Source: an uncultured Clostridia bacterium (GTDB lineage: Bacteria > Bacillota > Clostridia > Oscillospirales > Ruminococcaceae). From it: a stretch of 5,803 nt of DNA. The notes beneath the pieces are model-generated. The model had not been told where the DNA came from and made no database searches. It worked only from the letters and a program-made list of their open reading frames with translations. Each line of letters starts with the position of its first letter. Position 1 is the stretch's first letter. The translations under genes were made by a program, and so were the position numbers. Shown here piece after piece: positions 1 to 5,415 of the stretch. The stretch covers positions 1 through 5,803 of the forward strand of contig CAMGJS010000074.1 of the NCBI GenBank assembly GCA_946056455.1, read 5' to 3'.

Positions 1-877
1 ACTGAGCGTCAGAGTGCATTCTTCCCATTGTGTCGGTCATACCGTAGGAAGCAGGGCCTGCTGCCATATTGTCGGGGTGAAGTGTACGGCCTGTACCGCC
101 GCCCGATGCAACTGAGAAGTACTTCTTGCCCTTTTCTGTGCATTCCTTCTTGTATGTTCCTGCAACGGGGTGCTGGAATCTTGTGGGGTTAGTCGAGTTA
201 CCTGTGATAGATACATCAACGCCTTCCTTCCACATGATTGCAACGCCTTCTGTAACATCGTTTGCGCCGTAGCAGTTAACCTTTGAACGAAGTCCGTCTG
301 AGTAAGCCTTGCGGAATACTTCCTTAACTTCGCCTGTGTAGTAGTCCATCTCTGTTTCAACATAGGTAAAGCCGTTGATACGGGCGATTATCTGAGCGGC
401 GTCCTTTCCGAGACCGTTGAGGATAACGCGGAGGGGCTTTTTGCGGACCTTGTTTGCCTTTTCGGCAATACCGATAGCGCCTTCTGCGGCTGCGAATGAT
501 TCGTGTCCTGCAAGGAAAGCAAAACATTCTGTTTCTTCTTCAAGAAGCATCTTGCCGAGGTTTCCGTGTCCGAGACCTACTTTACGCTGGTCGGCAACAG
601 AACCGGGAATGCAGAATGACTGAAGTCCGATACCGATTGCGGCAGCGGCGTCAGCTGCTCTTGTGCAGTTCTTCTTGATTGCGATTGCACAACCTACTGT
701 ATATGCCCACTTTGCGTTTTCAAAGCAGATAGGCTGAATTCCTTCAACGAGCTTGTAGATATCAAGTCCCTTAGCTTTGCAGATGTCGGCACATTCTTCG
801 ATTGAGTTGATGCCGTATTCTTTGAGACAAGCGAGAATCTGCTTTTCTCTTCTCTCATATGATTCAAATAAAGCCAT
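1..877 (-). CDS. GGGtGRT-family protein, C-terminus cut by window edge
   Basis: The frame reads from an ATG at 877 to the left edge without a stop (292 residues seen; I recall family members of about 330, so some 40 are missing). It begins MALFESYERREKQILACL. The glycine-rich motif that names the family, GGGTGRT, is at residues 259-265. A second glycine-rich turn, VILNGLGKD, is at 151-159. The fragment has ten cysteines (17, 29, 33, 51, 63, 71, 89, 118, 202, 246), many for a protein this size. There is no signal peptide or membrane segment, so it is probably cytoplasmic. The start is fixed by AGGAGG at 887-892, nine bases upstream. The gene follows the NifU-like gene by 14 bases in one operon, and the two families are known to me as recurrent neighbours in clostridia. 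Function is unknown; a role as partner or client of the iron-sulfur scaffold is inference. Family assignment is confident, function is not. Confidence 0.9.
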   Translation of the reverse strand, partial: MALFESYERREKQILACLKEYGINSIEECADICKAKGLDIYKLVEGIQPICFENAKWAYTVGCAIAIKKNCTRAADAAAAIGIGLQSFCIPGSVADQRKVGLGHGNLGKMLLEEETECFAFLAGHESFAAAEGAIGIAEKANKVRKKPLRVILNGLGKDAAQIIARINGFTYVETEMDYYTGEVKEVFRKAYSDGLRSKVNCYGANDVTEGVAIMWKEGVDVSITGNSTNPTRFQHPVAGTYKKECTEKGKKYFSVASGGGTGRTLHPDNMAAGPASYGMTDTMGRMHSDAQ

Positions 878-886
878 TTTCAATTT

Positions 887-892
887 CCTCCT
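887..892 (-). promoter_or_regulatory. Ribosome binding site of the GGGtGRT gene
   Basis: AGGAGG on the minus strand lies nine bases upstream of the ATG at 877. Its first base falls inside the stop codon (892-894) of the preceding NifU-like gene. Ribosomes ending the first gene therefore stop on the initiation site of the second, which suggests coupled translation of the pair. Confidence 0.85.
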
Positions 893-1584
893 TATTCTTT
901 TCTGGGGTCAACGATCTTAACGGCGTCAGCTACTCTGCCGTACTGTCCCTGAGCCTTTTCAAAAGCTGTGTTAGCGTCGTCGCCGGCCTTGATGAAGTCC
1001 ATCATCTTGCCGAAGTTTACAAACTTGTAGCCGATGATTTCGTTGTCTTCGTTAAGCGCGATACCTGTTACATAACCGTCTGTCATTTCAAGGTAACGGG
1101 GGCCCTTAGAGAGTGTGCCGTACATTGTGCCGACCTGTGAACGAAGTCCTTTTCCGAGGTCTTCAAGTCCTGCACCGATGGGAAGACCGTCCTCTGAGAA
1201 TGCGCTCTGTGAACGACCGTAAACTATCTGGAGGAAAAGCTCTCTCATAGCTGTGTTGATAGCGTCGCAAACGAGGTCTGTGTTAAGAGCCTCGAGAATT
1301 GTTCTGCCGGGGAGGATTTCAGCAGCCATAGCCGCAGAATGAGTCATACCCGAACAGCCGATTGTTTCAACAAGGGCTTCCTGGATAACTCCCTCTTTAA
1401 CATTAAGGGTAAGCTTGCAAGTACCCTGCTGAGGGGCACACCAGCCGATACCGTGTGTAAATCCGGAAATGTCTTTGATTTCCTTAGCCTTTACCCATTT
1501 TGCTTCCTCGGGGATAGGCGCAGCTCCGTGTGCTACTCCCTGAGCGATAGGGCACATCTGTTCAACTTCATGTGAATAAGTCAT
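892..1584 (-). CDS. NifU/IscU-like iron-sulfur cluster scaffold homologue
   Basis: 230 residues with an IscU-type N-terminal half. The start MTYSHEVEQMC resembles MAYSEKVIDHY of E. coli IscU. The segment from K57 (KLTLNVKEGVIQEA) to GCSGMTHSAAMAAEI (76-90) aligns with IscU KLQIKVNDEGIIEDA and GCGSAIASSSL, so C77 matches IscU Cys63. The first ligand is replaced by a CAPQQGTC segment (C49 and C56). The region matching IscU HC (105-106) reads ELFLQ, without His or Cys, and no Cys follows C106. Residues from about 120 to 230 form an extension beyond the IscU core that I do not recognise. Expected to be cytoplasmic and to bind or pass on an Fe-S cluster, but the changed ligands make classical scaffold activity uncertain. 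The frame is open to an ATG at 1644, but that start would include the leader hairpin, and the ATG at 1584 has a good ribosome site. It is the first gene of an operon with the GGGtGRT gene. Confidence 0.9.
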   Translation of the reverse strand: MTYSHEVEQMCPIAQGVAHGAAPIPEEAKWVKAKEIKDISGFTHGIGWCAPQQGTCKLTLNVKEGVIQEALVETIGCSGMTHSAAMAAEILPGRTILEALNTDLVCDAINTAMRELFLQIVYGRSQSAFSEDGLPIGAGLEDLGKGLRSQVGTMYGTLSKGPRYLEMTDGYVTGIALNEDNEIIGYKFVNFGKMMDFIKAGDDANTAFEKAQGQYGRVADAVKIVDPRKE

Positions 1585-1591
1585 AAAAGTA

Positions 1592-1599
1592 CTCCTTTC
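1592..1599 (-). promoter_or_regulatory. Ribosome binding site that decides the NifU-like start
   Basis: GAAAGGAG on the minus strand ends seven bases before the ATG at 1584. The alternative in-frame ATG at 1644 has no such site and lies upstream of the predicted transcription start, so 1584 is chosen. Confidence 0.85.
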
Positions 1600-1607
1600 G
1601 GTTTTTC

Positions 1608-1635
1608 TATGTCGGGGTTTGCTCCCCGCTACATA
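1608..1635 (-). other. Hairpin at the predicted 5' end of the scaffold-operon mRNA
   Basis: On the minus strand, TATGT (1635-1631) pairs with ACATA (1612-1608) and CGGGG (1628-1624) pairs with CCCCG (1617-1613). There is a two-base bulge (AG) on the 5' side and a six-base loop. The GC-rich inner stem stands out in AT-rich surroundings. The predicted transcription start at about 1636 would put the hairpin at the very 5' end of the transcript, with the ribosome site eight bases beyond it and still free. A stabilising 5' stem-loop is the simplest reading; a regulatory leader or a DNA operator is also possible. Confidence 0.6.
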
Positions 1636-1642
1636 CTCTAAC

Positions 1643-1671
1643 ATTATAACTTATTTTTTTTTATTTTGCAA
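1643..1671 (-). promoter_or_regulatory. Sigma-A-type promoter for the NifU-like/GGGtGRT operon
   Basis: Minus strand -35 TTGCAA (1671-1666), a 17-base A-rich spacer, and a perfect -10 TATAAT (1648-1643). The predicted start is near 1636, giving an untranslated leader of about 52 bases. Spacing and -10 are ideal; the -35 has two mismatches from TTGACA. Confidence 0.8.
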
Positions 1672-1687
1672 GATATTTTTGCATTAA

Positions 1688-1703
1688 AGTTAAAATTTTA
1701 ACT
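1688..1703. promoter_or_regulatory. Perfect 16-base palindrome, candidate operator
   Basis: AGTTAAAATTTTAACT is its own reverse complement. It lies about 17 bases upstream of the leftward -35 box, roughly -53 to -68 from the predicted start, a position typical of an activator site. It abuts the bulged dyad at 1703-1728. Which protein binds is unknown. Confidence 0.45.
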
Positions 1704-1728
1704 ATGTTCACAATTTTGTGTCAACATA
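1703..1728. promoter_or_regulatory. Bulged dyad, candidate operator
   Basis: TATGTT (1703-1708) matches AACATA (1723-1728), and CACAA (1709-1713) matches TTGTG (1716-1720), around a central TT. The only asymmetry is an extra TC at 1721-1722. That makes eleven complementary base pairs in 26 bases. It directly follows the 16-base palindrome, so the two may form one composite regulatory site between the divergent promoters. Confidence 0.4.
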
Positions 1729-1792
1729 TTGCAAAAAGCTATGTTTTAAGCAAGTATATGTTATTGAAATATACAATTTTCGTTCCCTTTGT

Positions 1793-1821
1793 TTGACACT
1801 TTTCTTTTATAGTGGTATAAT
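1793..1821 (+). promoter_or_regulatory. Full-consensus extended -10 promoter for the regulator/synthetase operon
   Basis: TTGACA (1793-1798), a 17-base spacer and TATAAT (1816-1821), both hexamers perfect, with TGG at 1813-1815 giving an extended -10. The predicted start is near 1828, leaving a leader of about 47 bases. A promoter this strong in front of a regulator gene usually implies repression. Confidence 0.88.
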
Positions 1822-1825
1822 TTTC

Positions 1826-1846
1826 AAGGAAGTACCATACTTCTTT
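1826..1846 (+). promoter_or_regulatory. Dyad at the predicted transcription start, candidate operator or leader hairpin
   Basis: AAGGAAGT (1826-1833) pairs with ACTTCTTT (1839-1846) around the loop ACCAT: eight pairs with one G-T. As DNA it covers the predicted start near 1828 and would be well placed for a repressor such as the downstream XRE-cupin protein. As RNA it would form a 5'-terminal hairpin, like the one in the divergent transcript. Confidence 0.5.
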
Positions 1847-1860
1847 TGCAAAATATTCCG

Positions 1861-1866
1861 AAAGGA
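1861..1866 (+). promoter_or_regulatory. Ribosome binding site of the XRE-cupin gene
   Basis: AAAGGA, eight bases before the ATG at 1875. It is weaker than the AGGAGG and GAGGAG sites of other genes here. Confidence 0.7.
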
Positions 1867-1874
1867 CTGATTTT

Positions 1875-2426
1875 ATGCCCCAGAATTTCAAGGAGCTCGC
1901 CGAAAGACTGAAAGGTCTGCGCGACGCGTGCGGTTATACCGCAGAAGAAATGTCCGAAATGCTTAAACTGGACATTGACACCTACAAAAAATACGAAGAG
2001 GACGGAAAGGATATTCCCATAAGCGTCCTTTATGAAGTTGCAAACAAATGCAATGTAGATTTTACTGAAATAGTCACGGGAGTCGGTGCAAAGCTTGACA
2101 CATATCACGTCGTGCGACGCGGGCACGGCAAAAGCATCGACCGCTTTGACGGATACCGTTTTAAAGACCTTGCTTTCGGGTATAATCACAAGATTATGCA
2201 GCCGTTGCTCGTTACATTAGACCCGACAGACAAACCTGCACAGCTTGTCGCTCACGCAGGGCAGGAATTTAATTTAGTATTAAAAGGAACGGTTGCCGTA
2301 ATATTTGACAACGAAGAAATTATACTGAACGAAGGCGACAGTATCTATTTCAACCCCAATCACCCTCACGGACAGAAATGTGTAGGCGATGAAAAGGCAA
2401 GATTTCTTACGGTAATCGCGGAATAG
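1875..2426 (+). CDS. XRE-family helix-turn-helix regulator with C-terminal cupin domain
   Basis: 183 residues, a usual length for HTH-cupin regulators. Residues 7-66 form an XRE/Cro-type DNA-binding domain: KELAERLKGLRDACGYTAEE, then EMLKLDIDTYKKYEEDGKDI, then VLYEVANKCNVDFTEIV. Residues about 108-182 form a cupin_2 barrel: motif 1 is HAGQEFNLVLKG (127-138, His127, Glu131, Gly138) and motif 2 is GDSIYFNPNHPHG (154-166, His163, His165). The His/Glu set could bind a metal or small ligand, although the usual HxH of motif 1 is not complete. Cytoplasmic. The gene has its own strong promoter, with a dyad at the transcription start, and precedes an acyl-CoA synthetase by 15 bases. Inference: it represses or tunes this operon in response to a carboxylic acid or acyl-CoA. 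The ligand cannot be read from the sequence. Confidence 0.92.
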   Translation: MPQNFKELAERLKGLRDACGYTAEEMSEMLKLDIDTYKKYEEDGKDIPISVLYEVANKCNVDFTEIVTGVGAKLDTYHVVRRGHGKSIDRFDGYRFKDLAFGYNHKIMQPLLVTLDPTDKPAQLVAHAGQEFNLVLKGTVAVIFDNEEIILNEGDSIYFNPNHPHGQKCVGDEKARFLTVIAE

Positions 2427-2427
2427 C

Positions 2428-2433
2428 GAGGAG
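2428..2433 (+). promoter_or_regulatory. Ribosome binding site of the acyl-CoA synthetase gene
   Basis: GAGGAG starts two bases after the stop codon of the regulator gene and eight bases before the ATG at 2442. It confirms the start and the operon link. Confidence 0.8.
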
Positions 2434-2441
2434 AATAGAAA

Positions 2442-4106
2442 ATGTTACTTGACAGATACCTTCCCCGTATAGAATTTGACTCATACGAGGATTTCAAACA
2501 GAATTATAAAGTAAACGCGCCAGAGGACTTCAACTTTGCCTATGACATCGTTGATGAATGGGCAAAGCAGGATATAAACAAAAAAGCTCTCGTCTGGTGC
2601 GACGATAACAACGAAGAAGTCACTCTCACCTTTGAGGATATAAGAAAAATGTCCAACAAGGCGGCGAATTATTTCAGGTCGAAGGGACTTAAAAAAGGTT
2701 CGATTGTTCTTCTTATTCTAAGACAGCGCTGGGAATACTGGGTTATCGTTACCGCTCTGATGAAATTAGGCGTTATCTTTATTCCCGCAACATTACAGCT
2801 CACCAAAAAAGACATCGCCTACCGCGCAAACGCGGCGGGAGTTGAGATGATTGTATGTATAAACGACAGCTATGTAATAAGTCAGGTTGAGGCGGCTCTG
2901 CCCGAAATGCCCTGCGTAAAGAATACGGGACTTGTAAACGGCAATCGTGACGGCTGGTTTAATTTCCACGATGAGATAAAGGATTTTTCGGACGAGTTCA
3001 CAAGACCTCAGGACGACCAGAAAACTATGGGCAAGGATATTATGCAGATTTATTTTACATCGGGCACAACGGGTATGCCCAAAATGGTCTGCCACAATTA
3101 TCTTCACCCCTTGGGACACATTGTTACCGCAAAATACTGGCACATGGTTCAGGACGGCAAGCTTCACATGACAAACTCCGACTCGGGCTGGGCAAAGTTC
3201 GGCTGGGGCAAGATTTACGGTCAGTGGATATGCGGTGCGGTTATATTTGCCTATGACGCCGAAAAGTTCACCGCGACGAATATGCTTGCGATGATTGAAA
3301 AATACAAGATAACGACATTCTGCGTTCCACCGACGATTTACCGCTTTATGTTGCAGGAGGATGTAAAGAAATACGACCTTTCTTCCGTTCAACACTGGAC
3401 AACCGCAGGAGAGCCTTTGAGTGCCGAGGTTGTCAATAAGTGGGAGGAATTGACGGGACACAAGATAGCCTCGGGCTTCGGTCAGACGGAGGGAACGGTT
3501 CTCATAGCAGAGTTCCCCTGGTTTGAAAAACGCCCCGGCTCTTTGGGAAAGCCGTCGCCCATTTATAACATTCAGCTTATCAACGCGGACGGCGAAGAAT
3601 GTGAAAGCGGCGAAGAGGGCGAAATCGTCATCAAGGATGTTGACACAAATCCGCCCGTAGGACTTTTTGTAGGCTACTATAAGGACGAGGAGCAGACCAA
3701 GAACGCGCTCGGCTCGGGCGTTTATAATCTTAAAGATGTTGCGTGGAGAGATAACAACGGCTACTTCTGGTTTGTCGGAAGGCACGATGATGTTATCAAA
3801 TGTTCGGGCTACCGCATAGGACCTTTCGAGGTTGAAAGCGCGCTGAACGAACACCCTGCCGTTGTCGAGAGCGCTATCACCGCCGCTCCCGACCCGATAA
3901 GAGGACAGGTCGTTAAAGCAACAGTTAAGCTTGCGGCAGGATATACTCCGTCGCCTGAGCTGATAAAGGAACTGCAAAATCATGTCAAAAAGCTTACTGC
4001 GCCTTACAAATATCCGAGAATAATTGAATTTGTGGACGAGCTTCCGAAAACTGTCGGCGGAAAGATAAAGAGAGCGTCGATAAGACACGAGGACGCAAAT
4101 AAGTAA
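2442..4106 (+). CDS. AMP-dependent acyl-CoA synthetase, medium-chain (MACS) type
   Basis: 554 residues, full length for this family. It should activate a carboxylic acid with ATP to an acyl-adenylate and then transfer it to CoA, releasing AMP and pyrophosphate, in the cytoplasm. Core motifs in order: the phosphate-binding loop YFTSGTTGMPKMV (204-216); TNSDSGWAKFGWGKIYGQW (244-262), typical of MACS enzymes; TAGEPL (321-326); GFGQTE (345-350); the ribose-binding region YNLKDVAWRDNNGYFWF (428-444) with Asp432; the hinge GRHDDVIKCSGYRIGPFEVE (446-465); and the C-terminal PKTVGGKIKR (535-544), whose Lys541 is the expected adenylation lysine. One oddity is Lys431 where most relatives have Gly before the ribose-binding Asp. 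The substrate cannot be fixed from sequence; medium-chain, branched-chain or aromatic acids are all possible. It follows the cupin regulator by 15 bases and ends just before a terminator. Confidence 0.93.
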   Translation: MLLDRYLPRIEFDSYEDFKQNYKVNAPEDFNFAYDIVDEWAKQDINKKALVWCDDNNEEVTLTFEDIRKMSNKAANYFRSKGLKKGSIVLLILRQRWEYWVIVTALMKLGVIFIPATLQLTKKDIAYRANAAGVEMIVCINDSYVISQVEAALPEMPCVKNTGLVNGNRDGWFNFHDEIKDFSDEFTRPQDDQKTMGKDIMQIYFTSGTTGMPKMVCHNYLHPLGHIVTAKYWHMVQDGKLHMTNSDSGWAKFGWGKIYGQWICGAVIFAYDAEKFTATNMLAMIEKYKITTFCVPPTIYRFMLQEDVKKYDLSSVQHWTTAGEPLSAEVVNKWEELTGHKIASGFGQTEGTVLIAEFPWFEKRPGSLGKPSPIYNIQLINADGEECESGEEGEIVIKDVDTNPPVGLFVGYYKDEEQTKNALGSGVYNLKDVAWRDNNGYFWFVGRHDDVIKCSGYRIGPFEVESALNEHPAVVESAITAAPDPIRGQVVKATVKLAAGYTPSPELIKELQNHVKKLTAPYKYPRIIEFVDELPKTVGGKIKRASIRHEDANK

Positions 4107-4111
4107 AAGAC

Positions 4112-4144
4112 AAATGGTATCGGAACAAATCCGATACCATTTTT
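4112..4144 (+). terminator. Rho-independent terminator, probably shared by convergent operons
   Basis: AAATGGTATCGGA (4112-4124) pairs perfectly with TCCGATACCATTT (4130-4142) around ACAAA, giving a 13-pair stem followed by a T-rich tract (TTTTT G TTT G TTTTT). It begins five bases after the synthetase stop. On the minus strand the hairpin lies ten bases after the permease stop and is followed by TGTCTTTTACTT, a poorer U-tract. Termination is therefore probably strong rightwards and weaker leftwards. Confidence 0.9.
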
Positions 4145-4152
4145 GTTTGTTT

Positions 4153-5415
4153 TTATTCGTATCTGAGAGCCTCGATAGGGTCAAGCTTTGCCGCTTTGTT
4201 TGCTGGGTAATATCCGAAGAAAACTCCTATCGCCATTGAGAATGTAACTGCAATAATGATTGAAGAAATGCTCGGCGGAACGAGCTGGTCGACGATAATT
4301 CCTATAATATTACCTGTTACCACACCGAAGATAATTCCGATGATACCGCCTATCAGGCAGATGATGACCGACTCGACGATAAACTGCATACGGATTGCAC
4401 CGTTGGGCGCTCCGAGAGCCTTTCTTACACCGATTTCACGGGTACGCTCCGTTACAGAAACGAGCATAATGTTCATAACGCCGATACCGCCTACCATAAG
4501 AGAGATACCTGCAATTATGGTGATGACAAGCTCGACTGTTCCCATAATACTGTTGAGCATATCAATGGCCTGCTCAGCCGCAAGACCTGTTACCTCAACA
4601 CTTTCGTTGGTGCGGAAGTATGTGGTGTTATAGTGCTTGATGATGTCGTTGAGAAGTTCTGTCTGGTCTATTCCCTCTTCGCTGTAAACGATAATGTTAG
4701 AGTATGAATCGGATGCTCCTGTAAGCTTGTTTACGGTTGTATAAGGAATAAGAGTCTGAGTCTGGATATCCTCTCCGACTGCACTTATCATTGCACTTGA
4801 CATTGCACTGACTTTATACTCGAATATTCCGATAATGACAAAGGGATAGGTTTCTTCGTTGACCTTGACTTCCATTGTCTTGCCGAGAGCGTCGCCATCG
4901 GGATAAAGATATTCGGCAAGCTTATCTGTAATAATGATAACATTTCGTGAGTTTTTCATATCCTCTTCTCTGAAATCGCGACCTTCAAGAAGTGTAAGGG
5001 TTGACTGAGATGCAACTGCGTCAAGGCTCATTCCGTTGACAACAACATTGTACTCCTTGTTCTTTCCCTTTACCGTTCCTGCGCCGAGATAGTTTTGGAT
5101 AAGAGTATATCTAACTCTGCCCGAAAAATATGATTTGAGCTCCTCGACATTTTCTGTTGTGAAGAAAACATCGTTCTCGCTGATATAACCGTCGGTATCT
5201 GCGTCCTCTTTCCATTGAAGAAACATTGAAAGGGCGTTTGTTGTACCCATATCGGCAACGGTTGAATTAACGCTGGCTTTTAATATATCGCCTAAGGTGG
5301 TTATCATAATAACCGAGCTGATACCGATTATAATTCCCAGCATTGTGAGGAACGCACGCATTTTGTTGGCTTTAAGGCTTGCAAAGGCAAGCGCGATATT
5401 TTCACCTATATTCAT
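4153..5415 (-). CDS. MacB/FtsX-type ABC transporter permease
   Basis: 420 residues, normal for MacB-like permeases. Order: cytoplasmic N-terminus, first membrane segment at about 20-42 ([18 protein letters not shown]), a large extracellular MacB core at about 43-290, then an FtsX domain with three membrane segments at about 292-318, 345-376 and 383-403. The hallmark [15 protein letters not shown] is at 322-336, and the C-terminus [20 protein letters not shown] (401-420) is the usual family ending. Such proteins work as dimers with a LolD/MacB-like ATPase and move force across the membrane rather than forming a classic pore; substrates include peptides, antimicrobials and lipoproteins, and cannot be predicted here. 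The ATG at 5415 is set by AGGAGG at 5426-5431 and by the ATGA overlap with the ATPase gene. The odd feature is an acidic EF-hand-like loop at residues 71-82. Confidence 0.93.
   Translation of the reverse strand: MNIGENIALAFASLKANKMRAFLTMLGIIIGISSVIMITTLGDILKASVNSTVADMGTTNALSMFLQWKEDADTDGYISENDVFFTTENVEELKSYFSGRVRYTLIQNYLGAGTVKGKNKEYNVVVNGMSLDAVASQSTLTLLEGRDFREEDMKNSRNVIIITDKLAEYLYPDGDALGKTMEVKVNEETYPFVIIGIFEYKVSAMSSAMISAVGEDIQTQTLIPYTTVNKLTGASDSYSNIIVYSEEGIDQTELLNDIIKHYNTTYFRTNESVEVTGLAAEQAIDMLNSIMGTVELVITIIAGISLMVGGIGVMNIMLVSVTERTREIGVRKALGAPNGAIRMQFIVESVIICLIGGIIGIIFGVVTGNIIGIIVDQLVPPSISSIIIAVTFSMAIGVFFGYYPANKAAKLDPIEALRYE
5170..5205 (-). other. EF-hand/dockerin-like acidic loop within the permease
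   Basis: Permease residues 71-82 read [12 protein letters not shown]. This fits the 12-residue calcium-loop pattern D-x-D-x-D-G-x-I-x-x-x-D/E at positions 1, 3, 5, 6, 8 and 12. It sits early in the predicted extracellular domain, where calcium is available. It is a single copy without a clear pair of flanking helices, so calcium binding is a possibility only. Confidence 0.4.

Larger units (their letters stand above)
1664..1853. repeat. Repeated TTTTGCA(A) motif across the divergent control region
   Basis: Copies are TTTTGCAA at 1664-1671, TTTTTGCA at 1676-1683, its reverse complement TGCAAAAA at 1730-1737, and the palindrome TTTTGCAAAA at 1844-1853. The first and last copies extend to a 13 of 14 match (TTTTGCAAGATATT at 1664-1677, TTTTGCAAAATATT at 1844-1857). 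One copy overlaps the -35 box of the leftward promoter. The last lies in the leader of the rightward transcript. This layout is what one would expect of a regulator acting on both operons, but the DNA is AT-rich and no binding is shown. Confidence 0.45.

Noticed and set aside
37..678. Short frames on both strands in the first 700 bases (37-363 minus, 417-623 plus, 496-678 plus)
   Set aside because: The continuous minus-strand frame from 877 to the edge encodes the GGGtGRT protein and explains the whole stretch; the short frames are shadows.
859..1575. Plus-strand frames at 859-1140 and 1339-1575
   Set aside because: They lie antisense to the NifU-like gene and have no recognisable family.
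1585..1644. A 20-residue N-terminal extension of the NifU-like protein from the ATG at 1644
   Set aside because: It would overlap the -10 box and start upstream of the predicted transcript start. The ATG at 1584 has GAAAGGAG at good spacing and gives the IscU-like beginning MTYS.
1585..1874. A riboswitch or small RNA gene in the intergenic region
   Set aside because: Both predicted leaders are only about 50 bases, and neither matches a riboswitch class I can recognise. The symmetry is better explained by operators and simple 5' hairpins.
1824..2189. A 121-codon minus-strand frame opposite the XRE-cupin gene
   Set aside because: It lies antisense to a clear HTH domain and shows no family motif.
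2793..4184. A 463-codon open frame on the minus strand, opposite the acyl-CoA synthetase
   Set aside because: Its translation has no recognisable domain and is rich in Arg, Cys and Tyr as expected for an antisense shadow. The plus strand encodes a full set of synthetase motifs, and the frame runs through the terminator hairpin.
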